Shown: positions 11,662 through 22,862 of the stretch, one piece after another
Numbering within the stretch: position 1 is the first letter of the stretch
How the letters are laid out: each line of letters starts with the position of its first letter
NCBI GenBank assembly: GCA_036345935.2
Contig: JADWOT020000009.1
Location: forward strand, 13,562,148-13,626,147
Direction: 5' to 3'
Origin: Taenia hydatigena
Taxonomy: Eukaryota; Platyhelminthes; Cestoda; Cyclophyllidea; Taeniidae
Length of the DNA: 64,000 nt
The notes under the pieces: generated by a model
Databases searched by the model: none
Told to the model about the DNA's origin: nothing
The model's input: only the letters and a program-made list of their open reading frames with translations
Program-made: the position numbers and the translations under genes

Positions 11662-13020
11662 AAACGCTTGCTTCCTACCAACTCACAGCAGGACTAGTTG
11701 GTGAGATTGTCCTTCTCATTAATGCAGCATCTGCACTATGCGAAGGGGGTTGTTACGTGCACCGCAATTGTTGTTGTTCTTCATGCACCCGCTTGCACGA
11801 CCAGCGGCTAGCCAAGAAGGAGGAGTTGATTGACGGTAGCATTTGCTTCTACCAATTGCTGGCCACCTTCCCCACTTCACTCTGCCGACGAAAGCACCCT
11901 CGGCTGCCCATTCACCCCTCCGTTTCGTTCTCTCCTTTCCATCATTCAGTGCTTGGATGGAAGGTCATGGTGTCTACAACATATTGCTGTTGTCCGCCGG
12001 AGTCGGCAATGCTGCTCCTACCATCGTCAGCACCGTCGTACGTTGCGGTGTCATGAGGACGAAACTCAGTGCACCACGCCTCCTTCTAGAGATGTCCAGC
12101 AATTTTCGCACAGATCTATCCATCAATAAACTGCACCTCAACATCGTCACTGCATGCTTAGCACGTGCAGCGTGACAGTAGTGATCAGGCAGCTGGCTTT
12201 CAAACGGTGAAGCAATTGTTTCAGTAACTTGCTTCAATCACTTATTCAGGTGATGCTATTGCACACTGCAGGTGTATATTTATTCGTTTTCTTTCGGGAA
12301 TGCGGTATTTGCCAACGCGTTTGCATTTTCATATTCGATTAAATTTGACTTCACGGTTTTTGTCGGAACTGCTTTCTTTGTTGCGCATCAAGAATACAGG
12401 TGATGGGGGATAGTTGCATTAAGCAAAAATCCCTACGACTGATTAAATACTCTGATTTAAATGCACATTTTGTGTATGTAATTGGTTGTATATTTGTAAA
12501 TTCATGAGTTATGAGTAGTACGAATTGATTTTCGCATTCAGCAGAGATTATTCATCGTTGAATTTCAAATTGTTTATCCCATTTGAATGAGGCGTAAAGC
12601 ATGCACATTAGACCAGCACCACACGCACAACATATTTGACAAGGTGTTGTGGAAGGCCAACCATTACTATACTGCCACGACTTACGCTGGTACACAAATG
12701 CTTGTTAATCGGGCACACAGAGGAGGGCTCAACGAGCTGGCATGTCATTGGCTAGAGGTAGCATGCATCCAATTAAAATTGCTTCCAATATGGAGGACGA
12801 GGCGATCAACTTGACACAATTAATTTGAGCAATGTGTTCATTAAACTTCTGCATGACGAAGAGAGGTGGAGCTTCCATCAGTAAGTATAAAGAACGCTTA
12901 CTCCTCTGTCCGATGAGGAGAACTATCCGACTGCATTGTGTCTTAGAAGAGGCCAGTGGGAGCATAGATAATGAAATGGAGTTCAACTGGCAGTAGGAAT
13001 ACCGACGCGTCAGGCAACAT

Positions 13021-14800
13021 TGCCATTCAACATCTACGTAAATGACAAATTTTTGCTCAAAAGACGTTGCGCACAATGTAGATTCGACCAGATGACAGGG
13101 CTCCTTAAAAATGCTTTATTGTGGGGCCAAACACTTTAGCTAGATACATAAGACGGGGACGATATCTCGTGCCCCCATATTTAATCGTCAGCTGCAGACG
13201 AGGCATGAGTTTGAATATCACATACGCTTTTGAACTCGACTGAGTTAATGGAGCGTAAGCCTGCTTCGCATTAATTGTTGCTGGGCTTTGCAGCCTTAGT
13301 TTCATCAAATGACTCAAACTTCACGTGTCGGTGAATCCCAAATGCTGACAAACACTTATTTTTGCTTCAGAATGCACCACTCCATCATTTTGCTAGAGAT
13401 TGACGTTTGAGAAGAACTCTCGCAAACCCACGCATCAGGTGTGTTCGCAGCAGTTGATGAAAACCACTCTCCCAGCTGACTAAACAGACAAAATTTGAGA
13501 GTCTCAAAAGAAACTCAAGTAAAATCACATAGTTCTCTCAGCGCTGTTCGCCATTATGCCACCTTTCTGTGACGTACATTTATGCACTTATAAGAAATGT
13601 CAGCGACTAAGTACACTTCAGCACTCACGCTTCAACTTCGCCTATTCGGTGTCCCACGTCTGTCACAAAGCGCTAGCATAGCCATCGTAGCTGCATCGAA
13701 TTGCTGACCTCGTAAACATGGAGTCGAACTAGCCTTAGGGCAATACACCCATTACAATGCTTCCTCACACAGGCAGTGGAGCTCCCTTATAGCATAGGTA
13801 CAGACGGCAGACATTCGCTGTAACTTTACCACTGCACTGTTGTTTTGTAGAAAAGCTAGATTCGTTGCTAACTGTAAGTCCTCTGCTCTATCGCTACTCC
13901 CCACGCACATCCACACTTTCAATTTTATTTGTGGAATATTGCAGCCGACACAGTAATTGGCTTGTGGTACACAGCAAGGAATATTAGTGGGAGGAAATAC
14001 AGGTATACAGCTCAATACTCACCTCAGGGAAGGAAGAATTTGAAAACCGTGATTGTGGCGAAGAAGAGCGAAGGGGTAGAGGAGGTGTCACTCGGTCAAA
14101 CGGTGTCGCTTGCAGTGGTTAAAGACGCCTCAGTAAATCTGACCAGCGCTTAATTTAACGTTTGATCCTGTCTTGTACCATGGAAAGCAACCCCCAGTGC
14201 ACCTCGATACACATCGTGCAATTGCATACCGGGTGATCAAATGCTCAATTGTTAGGAGAGTCGACTGGATATGTGTGAAATGTAGGTGTCTAAACTATGC
14301 ATACCGAAAAAGCTGCCTCGCATTAACTGGAAAATACGTTCTCAATCGTTTTTGGACAGTCACTTGACAGGCCACAGAGTTGGAGTAATTGAAACACCAC
14401 GCAAGGAAGGTGTTGTGCTCGCATGGTAGCAGTGCGCACCTCAGTGTGTGTAGGGATGCGTGTGATGGACCAAGTAATTTGTCTACAAAGTGGTTATCAT
14501 CCACTGCAATGCAAGGATGATGAGAGAGACAAAGCGAAGCGATATGGCGTATAATCCCTTAGCTGCTATTGACTCTTGCAATATGCGCTCGTTGTATTAT
14601 TGTCGTTGGACTCTTATATGATAAGCTTAAATGTTGGGGTGCGAGGCCTGACAATCGTCTTTCTGCCCGCTAAGCTGAGCTTTGGAAGGGCGAAATTGGG
14701 GCATGGTCTTAGCCGTATAACAGATCACCACCCTGCCCATTAACCATGTCATCCGCTGGCCCAACTTTGACCATTAATTAAACTCACGGCTTAAATGATG
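13021..14800. other. Loop A, first part: no gene recognised
   Basis: The sequence is mostly unique in the window. The exception is about 14,545-14,665, which is repeated inverted at 52,220-52,335. The frame at 13,929-14,153 has no recognisable similarity. Confidence 0.4.
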
Positions 14801-14829
14801 GCAATTACTTTGAATTTAAAAAGAACTCC

Positions 14830-15545
14830 TCATTTTGACTAGAATACGTCAACTCTAAGTGGTGGTGGTGGTGGTGGTGAAGGTGGTGCTGGTGGCGGTG
14901 GTGGTGGAAATGAATGTTGCATGGCATCACTTGAGTGAATAATTGGGAGAGAGGAAAGAAGGGAGGAAGGCTGAAAAAGGAATGGTAAAGGATTGAATGA
15001 TTGAATGGAAAAAGAGAAATAGGGAGGGATGGAGGGAGGGAGTAAATGAAGTAGTGAGGAAGTAGAATGGAATGATGGGGTGTTTGAGGAGGAAGAAATA
15101 AGTAAGGAATAATGTTTGAGAAATAGAGGTGACGTAGAGAAGGGAGCCTACTAGCTTCCCCTATAAGTAGTTGTGATAGTAGTGTTGGAATATCTAATGG
15201 GTGTGTGGGTGTTGGGTGGGCTGGAAGAAGGGAAGGTGCCGAAAATTGGAGGGAACGAAGAAGCCTGGTAGAAGGAAGTGTGCAAGTAAAGAGAAAAGAG
15301 GTGCGAAATGGAAAGGGGAAGGAGCAATGCGAGAGGAGTGGTGGAACTGTGCACACAATGCGCGAATAGACGATACGCGGACACTCAAAATTGTGCATCA
15401 AATATGCTTTTATTAGTGCGCACCAATCCGCAAATGACTCATGATTATAAGAATATGGGGGGCTATCAAGCCTTCCGTGACCGTCAACAGTTCCAATTTT
15501 GCTCAGTTTCCTTTCCACCCAACTGCTATAATGGTACCGTAGTTA
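14830..15545. repeat. TGG and purine-rich repeat block, inverted at 34.8-35.5 kb
   Basis: A TGG run at about 14,860-14,905 is followed by a long GA-rich tract. The reverse complement lies at about 34,800-35,520, in diverged form but sharing, for example, the region around 15,450-15,500. The long minus-strand frame 14,805-15,518 is a low-complexity product of the purine bias and is not called a gene. Confidence 0.65.
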
Positions 15546-15940
15546 GAGACGTTCGGTTTTGAAATGTGCACATACACTGCACAAACACGTCTATCTACAA
15601 GCTCAAGGGGTAAAGTGACAAGCAATTAAGCCTTGATGATGAAGCGTTCGACATCGGATGCAGAAGGATCTGTTTAGGTGCATCCAAGTTTCCCTCCGTG
15701 ATTCTGCGTTGTTCGTGGAGGAGAAGCCCAAAAATGTGATGATAGCGTCGATGCCGATGGCGAATCAGCCGTTTTGCTGAAACATGCCGAAATATGCGGA
15801 CTGAGACACTGAAGTCGTATGGTGTCCGGAAAGTAGTGCTTGTGCATGCAGTACGCTTGATGTAAAGCGAGGCCACCGACTGCGCCTGTCCTCATCTCAG
15901 CGTGTAATTTAAATATAGAGAGGTGATGGTCGTATCTTTG
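15545..15940. repeat. Repeat related to 34.4-34.8 kb and to arm A
   Basis: The sequence resembles the reverse complement of 34,600-34,800 and the arm A segment 9,310-9,530 with its mirror 26,290-26,520. No gene is seen. Confidence 0.6.
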
Positions 15941-16300
15941 ACTAAAGCTTACCGAACTGTGCTAGCTTTCTTGATTTGCTTTCCAATTTTGGAGCCACTT
16001 TTCCTACTCGCTCCTACTTTGAGAAGTGTGCAAGTTATTTGTCTGAGAGACTATTTAAAGCACCTGGTGTCTTGGATGACTCTCACCTAACATACTTGAA
16101 CACCTCACTGCTGGATGACATACGGGCATTAAGTAGGAGACCGATGAGTTGTAGAAGAAACCCACTGAGGAATGCATTCGAATAAAGATGTATAGTCAAG
16201 TCCATCAAGACGCAACAGCATTCACCTGATAACAACGCCTTTAAGCTGTATTTCAATGCTAGTCCCAACAGCTTAACACTCGACAATTTCATTCAAAGCA
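15941..16300. repeat. Repeat shared with palindrome C arms
   Basis: The sequence is related in direct orientation to 57,110-57,375 and inverted to 33,205-33,430 and 62,320-62,545. It is the most diverged of the four copies. Confidence 0.7.
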
Positions 16301-16379
16301 CCAGGCGCTTACACATGAAAAGGCAAAACCATTGCACACAGCCCCTGCCCCCTCCATTTCTCCACCTTAATCACTTAAG

Positions 16380-16690
16380 AGGACAAACTCAAGTCTAATG
16401 ACAAAAGAACGCGGGTCAACTGCTTCTTCCCAAAATCAAAACCCAAGACACCAAGTGACACGATCTGTTCCAAAACAACCAAATCAACTGCTTCACTCAA
16501 CGGCACGAGCAGCCCACGAAGGCATCAAATCAGACAGGATCAGTGGCAGTCGATGCAGCACAGTAATACAAACGCTCGCTTGAGATTCTCTACACATGCA
16601 TGAATAATAAATTCAAATAGACCCTGCGATTCCCTCACCTATTTGGTGCTATATGAGCGTCCCGACGCACTAAGCAGATGGGCAGATGTT
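16380..16690. repeat. Composite of two repeat fragments
   Basis: About 16,430-16,585 matches 29,030-29,155 directly and 6,840-6,965 inverted. About 16,596-16,680 matches 56,826-56,905 directly and 62,800-62,880 inverted. The two families abut here and do not elsewhere in the window. Confidence 0.6.
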
Positions 16691-16942
16691 AGAATGTAGA
16701 GTGGGCGGATAGATAGTATAGCCTATAAGCACGCTTTGCTTTCATTGTGTCTGAATTTTTAAGCATTATTTACCAATTCCCTAAAATATTGCATTCATCT
16801 TTGCTTTACCGTACCACATTTGGTGCACATCCGAGTAATGCTAATGAGTAGAATTGAAGTGACGGAAATTTTAACCTTACGAGACGTAGCAATGGAAGTG
16901 GTTTCAATGTGTTAAACGGATGGAAATGCATTGAAGTGTAGA

Positions 16943-17601
16943 TTAATTAAATGCACATAAGCGACTTGTTGATTGGCTGATGGAAAGGCGTGATCTGTAC
17001 ACAGATGCATAAATAGGATGGAGGGTCGGCACGGTCTGCCGCGCTGTGGTTGCGTGAGACGCGTCTCTGCATTCGACTGCAAGGACGCCTGAGAGCGTGT
17101 GTAGGGTGTTTTGGAGATGGTGATCCGCGGCGCCGTCATGTACACTGGGCATGCGACGCTCGAGGAAGTCATGGTTAGGACTGTGAACCAAGTCCTTAGG
17201 CATCAGGGTCTTGCTCTCTGCAGCTTCGGTGGCTAGATTGCGGTATAGCCGATAGACAGACAGGTGGAGACGTTGCAGCTGGTGTGTGAACGCTGCAACG
17301 GCCCTGTTTATGGCGCCTTCCAACACCACATTGCAGGTTGCATTAATGTCGTCCTGTTCTATTCACAAGGCAACTGAGGCGGTGTAGGCAGGCCGTGTTG
17401 GGTAGCTGAGGCAGAGTTGGGAGTAAACTAGCAGGGCTTGGCTGTGCGTGTTAAAGATACGTAGGTGGATCGCTGTAATGAAGCCTTTTGACTCACTGCA
17501 GCCGTTTCTCCTTTGTCTTTGCTTGTTCGGCTTTCGGCTGTTCGTTCAACAGCTGCTGCTGCTGCTGCTGCTGCTGTGGCTGCGGCTGCAGAATATCCCA
17601 T
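16943..17601 (-). CDS. Possible two-exon gene of unknown function
   Basis: This is a tentative model on the minus strand. Exon 1 runs from an ATG at 17,601 to 17,497 and encodes 35 residues. These include an alanine run from the GCA/GCT repeat, then a charged stretch ending before a good donor (gtgagt). Exon 2 starts after aacag at 17,353 and stays open for 136 codons to a stop at 16,943. The 143-nt intron keeps phase 0. The start of exon 2 could form a helix (NVVLEGAINRAVAAFTHQL) and then turns basic and polar. I do not recognise the family. A related stretch at 20,640-20,850 on the same strand aligns with the helix (NVMLKSALNRVAAASTQHL) and then appears to shift frame. The model lies upstream of the EXOSC10-like exons on the opposite strand. 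It may be only part of a longer gene or a chance frame. Confidence 0.3.
17548..17592. repeat. GCT (alanine/leucine-codon) trinucleotide run
   Basis: About nine GCT units are followed by imperfect GCT/GGCT units. On the minus strand it would encode the alanine run of the tentative gene at 16,943-17,601. Confidence 0.8.
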
Positions 17602-17699
17602 TGGGGAAGTGAAGACTTCGCAAGCCACAATTACTTACTCTCACTTATTGGCTTATTCAGTACTTGGGGACATGCTGTATTGTGCTAGTCTTTCATGAT

Positions 17700-17999
17700 A
17701 TACTCTCCTCACTACTTCCCTTATCCTTGGTGCTGAGGTAGTCATTTGGTAGTTAATACAAGTGTCTCAGCTGACGCTGTGGCATGTTGCATGGCCCAGG
17801 CCCAGGAGCCTATCATGAATGCTTCTATGTCCGTGATGCATAAGGACTAAAGTATTACACGTTTGGACGGCCTGATGGGAGGCACTCGTAGTGGAGGCAA
17901 GGGTCAGCTTATGTTGCGTAATAAATTGCCTAGTCTGCTATGATGTTGTAATAGGCAATGCCACTTCTTGGGGCTATTGTGGGCATTTTCTACGCTTAG
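17700..17999. other. Sequence upstream of the EXOSC10-like exons
   Basis: No exon for the preceding part of the exonuclease domain could be found here. The stretch ends in a plausible acceptor (ttctacgcttag) directly before the first recognised exon at 18,000. Confidence 0.4.
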
Positions 18000-19784
18000 A
18001 CCTCTCCCCAAGGAGATGATGGACTATGCTCGCTCAGATACACACTATCTGCTCTACGTGGCTGAGGTGCTTCGCGGCATGTTAGCTGATCAAGGTCTCC
18101 TCACTGAGGTTCTACAACGCAGTCTGCAGCTTTGTCTGCGTGTACGTATCACTCTTCTGCTCTACCTATTCGGCACTCTCCATTTTCTTTGACTGCTCTC
18201 CCCCTTGTTGTTTCCTCACATTAGATTTACAAGAAACCGCAGTTTAACGCATTGGAGTACCTGTCGAAATCGCATGCGGTGGTGAGGGAGTCTCTGGACA
18301 AGCGTCAGCTCTACGCTCTCAAGTATCTGTGCATATTGCGAGACACCATTGCACGAAATGAGGACGAAAGTCACGGGTATGCTCCCCATTCCCTCCTTAT
18401 CATGCCTCTTTGTGGCCACTCACAGGCATTGCAGCACTTCAAAATAATAGCATAACGGTCGCTGATTGAACATTGGGCATTTGAAAGGTGCTATTATTAC
18501 CGTGGTTGACATGGTTTGGCTCTTGTGCTAGGTAGGGTGTTTTGGGATGGAGGATGTAGGAGCGGCTTAAACGCTGTGCCTTCTCAACAAATTGTCGTTT
18601 TAGCGCCATTATGGGGTAGGTGTGCTTAGTTGGTTGTTTCGTTCCACTTCATCATGCGTGTAAAGAGGCGGAATGACAGATCGACATGCGACGGCTAACT
18701 GCTCTTGAAACTTCCTACTTGGTGATGTGAATGGAAGTGCTCATTCACTTCTACTCAGTCAGCATATCTGTGAAGAGTGCATACAACCCCACTTTCGGGC
18801 TGGCTGTATCAACTCGCGTCATCATGTGTAGACAATCCATAGGGAGAAGGGTTACATTCAATCAGAGGCGATGGTTTGTCGGATGTTTGGAGTAGTGCGT
18901 TTAAAGTCGTCGAAGGTGTTGAATACAAGTCGTCAGGGTGGGAGAGCATTGTTAAGACTAGATGATAGAAGACTGAATCTACTAAATCTTTATCTTTCCC
19001 TTCGTTTTAGCTTCGTCCTTCCCAATCGCATACTACATCAAATAGCTGCACTGCTGCCCACGTAAGTCCCTTTGCATGATTTACTCTGAGGTTCTACTGT
19101 TCGTAGTTAGTAGCACAAGCATTCATGTGCGTTGTGTGTAGGGAGAGAAGTGGGATGTACGCGTGCTGCAATCCTCGGGTACCACCGCTGCTGCACAAAT
19201 ACGTGTGGCAATTTCACGAAGTTGTTCTCAGTGCTAGAAGTGGCAGTCATGTGGAGCAGGTAATCTTCATTGTGTGCCCTATGCAAGTGCTCAATTAGCA
19301 GTGCTCCATCGTCAGCTTTCGCTGTTTTCTACAGGAAATTGATGCCGATATAGCCGTAGTGGGATCAGTGACTGCGGCAACGTCAACCATCAATGTGGTG
19401 CCCTCATATATCACTGCGCCACGCTCGGCTGTTGAGCAAGCGCCCGCTTCCAACGACTTCTGCGTTGCGTCACCTAAACAGCCGCGAATTAACCGGGCAC
19501 CCTCTGTGTTTGGACGCACACTTCCCCACCGACCTCAATCTCTGAGACCGTTCCTTGAGGTAAGCATGAATGACAGTCGATTCATGTTGTAGATGGCACT
19601 GTAATGCGCTTTGAGTTGAGTCATAAGGTAGTGCTTTGCTAAACATGCCACTGTTAATGTCCCTTTGCAGATTTTGGATGGTGCCGGGCCGATTGAAGTA
19701 GCAGACCCAATGTTATGGTGGAAGAGAGCCCGTCCTTCATATCAACAGCACTTCCCACTGCCAGCGAAGAAGAATGGTGAATGA
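18000..19784 (+). CDS. EXOSC10: Exosome RNase EXOSC10/RRP6-like, 3' part (six exons)
   Basis: EXOSC10/RRP6 is the nuclear-exosome 3'-5' exoribonuclease of the DEDD-Y family. Exons read 18,000-18,141, 18,225-18,376, 19,011-19,061, 19,142-19,259, 19,335-19,559 and 19,671-19,784, all GT-AG with matching phases (about 266 residues). The first exon carries RPLPKEMMDYARSDTHYLLY, the third exonuclease motif with its tyrosine and aspartate. Exons 2-4 form the HRDC domain (LDKRQLYALKYLCILRDT, EDESHGFVLPNRILHQIAAL) and the conserved YACCNPRVPPLLHKYV stretch. Exons 5-6 are a poorly conserved tail ending at TGA 19,782-19,784. An alternative donor (gtgaat) just before the stop could lead to further exons. 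The N-terminal and earlier catalytic exons are absent upstream, so this is a 5'-truncated or rearranged copy. No frame break was seen in it. Confidence 0.85.
18377..19010 (+). other. Intron of the EXOSC10-like gene (634 bp)
   Basis: The donor gtatgc follows the exon ending in EDESHG, and the acceptor cgttttag precedes FVLPN. The other four introns of this copy are 75-111 bp, so this one is notably long. Nothing else was recognised inside it. Confidence 0.7.
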
Positions 19785-20640
19785 GACATTTGCGACAATG
19801 AGGCTGAGCTAGCCGAGTGGTCCTCTGTGTGCATCCTGTTTTTAAATGTATCTGAGACAACATGAGAAAGGCTAATTTGTGCTCAAAGCCTTCTAGTCAA
19901 GTTGAATTGGCAAACGAAGTGGCAGTGTAGTGTAGCTAAGTCTAACTTACTCAAACTACCGTTTCTTTTGCTTACTGCAGCGCAACGGGTAACGCCTAGC
20001 AAGCAGTTGTAATGCAGTATGTAAGCTGATGGTTTCGCGTTTGTAAAAGCACTGTGAGGGCACGCGCATGTGATAGGGGTGTAAGTAGGAAAATGAATCG
20101 GCGACTCACTGCAGAAGACTTGGATGTAGTGGACAAAGTTATTTTCTCGGTAGGCTCTCTCATTCGATGCCTGAGGAAAGCATTGAGCATCAGCGGAAGA
20201 GGAGGGAAGCTGTGCTTCCAACCCTCTGATGGAAGCAAACGACAGTGGCTGTGCATTTGGAAGGGTACAATGAGCTGAATTTTGAGAAGGAATGGAGCGA
20301 AAGGAACCAAATAAGGGAAGATATAAATGTATACTCAGCTCAGGCCTATGTAAGTTACAAGCAACTGAGTAGAATTGTCTTTGCGACGATGACTATACAG
20401 CTGCAAAAGTACTTGGATGCAAAGAATGAAGAGAAGCCTGATAGTAGAGCACTTTTACAAATGAGCATTGTTTGGCCGTGGTAAGAAAGGAAGGGCTCTT
20501 GAGTATAGAGGCACCACGTCTCACGGAAATGGGCTGCAAGTCAGCATGAAGGGTGCCATGAAGCTTAACCACAACATCTGTGAGCCTAATCACTAGACGT
20601 TTCGTTTGGCGCTTAAGGTTCTCTCTGGGCAAGGTCACCT
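19785..20640. other. Downstream of EXOSC10-like exons; possible unassigned exon
   Basis: No repeat partner was noticed. A plus-strand frame at about 20,245-20,484 has a natural-looking, charged composition (for example QLQKYLDAKNEEKPDSRALL) but no recognised family and no clear splice partners. It could be a chance frame. Confidence 0.3.
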
Positions 20641-20870
20641 GCTATTCCGTGATATGTTGACACAGAAAGCGCCACGGGCCAAACCTATACCATCATGCGC
20701 CAAGGTCGTATCCACTCTGGCTTCAGTAGTTTGGTTGCTTCTAAGCTGATGCGTGCATTGATGAGGAGATCGCGGCAGATGCTGTGTGGAAGCTGCAGCG
20801 ACTCTGTTCAGGGCCGACTTCAACATCACATTGTGCGCACCACCCACGTTTCATTGTCTCACCGGTGAGG
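20640..20870 (-). pseudogene. Fragment related to the unidentified minus-strand gene
   Basis: On the minus strand the first ~17 codons align with the helix of the tentative gene at 16,943-17,601, then similarity is lost or shifts frame. It could be a degraded duplicate of that exon. The similarity is short, so confidence is low. Confidence 0.25.
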
Positions 20871-22862
20871 GATGCAAGCAAACCTGATGACTTTGCTTTG
20901 CGTCGAAATCGTTGATAATGCATGCTGTCGGAAGTGATGTAGGTGTTAAATAAAACAGTGTGATGAAGGACGCGAAACGAACGAAATGCGGAAGCTAACT
21001 GTTGAAAAACTGTGCAGAAGTAAGTAGATGAGACGAGAAGGCACCAGTATGGAGGGGTGCTGGTAGAGAATGATTACGCGACAGAGGTGTCGGCGTGCAA
21101 GTGGATCAGTCCTTGTGGGAGGGATTAAATTATCCACACCATGATGTCAACTCATTGGTTTTCGTCGTGTCGTCAAAATCTCCTATGTGGAGTGAAAACT
21201 CACTACAGCAACGCATTCGACACTGTTGCCTGTTTTCTCGCCAATATCCACCAACGTGGTCCAGCATCAGTCATTACGTGAATAATCGTCGCACAAGCAT
21301 GCAGTCTTTCCTGCATAAAAACAAATGCCTGTATTTGTCAACTAGTCGACCCTCCTATGTCTAACGCATTGCCCTTCAAATGAATGGCGTAGAACTGGTG
21401 GGGTCCCACATTGTTTCAAGCAGTCACGCTGTAAATAATCCTGTCATGAACTGCGAAAATGTGAACAATCGTTCATTCCAATAAGCCACACGTCGACGTG
21501 AACGAATGTTGGCAGGATGATCGTATTACCCAAGTTACAGGTCACTCGTTCCTTCCACCTATTAATTGAAAGTTAATTCCCTTTTGGTGTCTTCGCAACT
21601 ATCCTGGAGAAGAGCATCGCGCAATTGTCAGATGGCAGTCACAGGCTATCGTGACTACTTCGTTGTATTTCATCCTTATGCTGTGACGCTGCAGTGATTC
21701 ACAATTCGTCCAAAAGCACCTATGCATCAATCTTTCGAGTGGATAAACACTTAGCGCTGCTTGTTGACACGTCCTTCAATGCAGTTGGAGGTAATCAGTA
21801 ACGAAAACAAGGAAGATTGCATTGCATTGCATTGCTTTAAATTTGGAAAAGTCTGAGCAAAACAATCGGCTCTAAAGAGACAACTCTTGATCACCGTTGC
21901 GTCCTGGTTACGGGTCCATGCATGTAGCTCTCCACGCAAGCAGGCCTTATAACGTGGTGAAGGGAAACTTGGACCAACGGAGCATGATTCCAAGTTCAGT
22001 TAATTGTCTCAATCAGTTGCTCAGACTGGGTCAATATGCATTTATACCTTGGCTTCCCATAACCCAAAGCGCTATTACGAGGGTTCGCAAAGTAGTCGCA
22101 TTTAATCGACACCAATTTCGTGACATGGTAATTCGGGTGGGATCTGTGGTGTCTTTCCTGACCAGGAGATTAGCCAGGCAATAAGCAATAAAATGTGGGA
22201 TGCTATTTAGCCAAACGCGCCTCCTTTCAATGCGATTCGTCTTGCATCTTAGTTGAAATGCAAAACGTTGCTGCGAATGCAGTTTAAATGTATCACACCA
22301 TTGATTACACTGAGACCAGTACCAAAGCCAGACGTGAAAGCCGCAGCTTGGAAACTTCGACAGTGGGTGCCTATAGATGCACAGTTCCACGTAGAGACCA
22401 GTTAGATATTCCATCGCATACATCTAACACTAACAATGGTTAGGTCCTATTGGTGGTGTGCACCACCCGCTGCATCGTGGCATCTACGCGGAACGTGCTG
22501 GTTTGAATGTCCGACCGCCAAAGCGCTCAGGTTTTCGGGCAATAATGGTTAGCGTAGATGTTGATTGAATTCTGCAGTGTAAAGTGGAATAGAGTAATCT
22601 AGTGCAGCCGCCTAGGCTATTTCACTTTAGCTTAGCCTAGCATAAGCCAACAAAGTGTGGGAAAGCAGAGACACCTCACCAAGCCAACGGTCACCATCAA
22701 CAACGAGATTGGTGGTGAAACACACGCCACTACCGACCTCAGATGCAATGCTCCCTCCACGCATCAACAGCCATCCCCCAATACGCACATTCATCATCCA
22801 GTCGCACATTGCCATACCTCCATCCCTACTCTACGTCCGTTGTGGCTGTTGAACGAACAGCC
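20871..22862. other. End of loop A: no gene recognised
   Basis: The sequence is mostly unique in the window. It contains a small (TTGCA)-type run near 21,815-21,836. Several frames of 60-130 codons exist on both strands without recognisable similarity or convincing splice sites. Confidence 0.4.

Larger units (their letters stand above)
6020..13020. repeat. Palindrome A, left arm (7.0 kb)
   Basis: The arm is mirrored at 22,863-29,975 over its whole length. Landmarks include 9,980-10,186 against 25,660-25,866 and 12,729-13,017 against 22,866-23,154, all inverted. Outer homology stops near 6,020 (partner 29,975) and inner homology stops near 13,019 (partner 22,863). The copies are not identical: 10,562-10,768 differs from its mirror at two of 68 codons, and GGA run lengths differ. 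No open frame in the arm resembles a transposase or other known protein. The arm contains four copies of a short interspersed family and several GGA runs. Confidence 0.85.

Noticed and set aside
14805..15518. A 237-codon minus-strand frame, the longest in the window
   Set aside because: It is a by-product of a long purine/pyrimidine-biased tract (runs of Ser, Pro, Leu and His) and is not conserved in the inverted copy at 34.8-35.5 kb.
18000..19784. Werner/RecQ helicase-type protein because of the HRDC domain
   Set aside because: The exon order (Y-x3-D exonuclease motif, then HRDC, then YACCNPRVPPL) is that of EXOSC10/RRP6. No helicase motif is seen.
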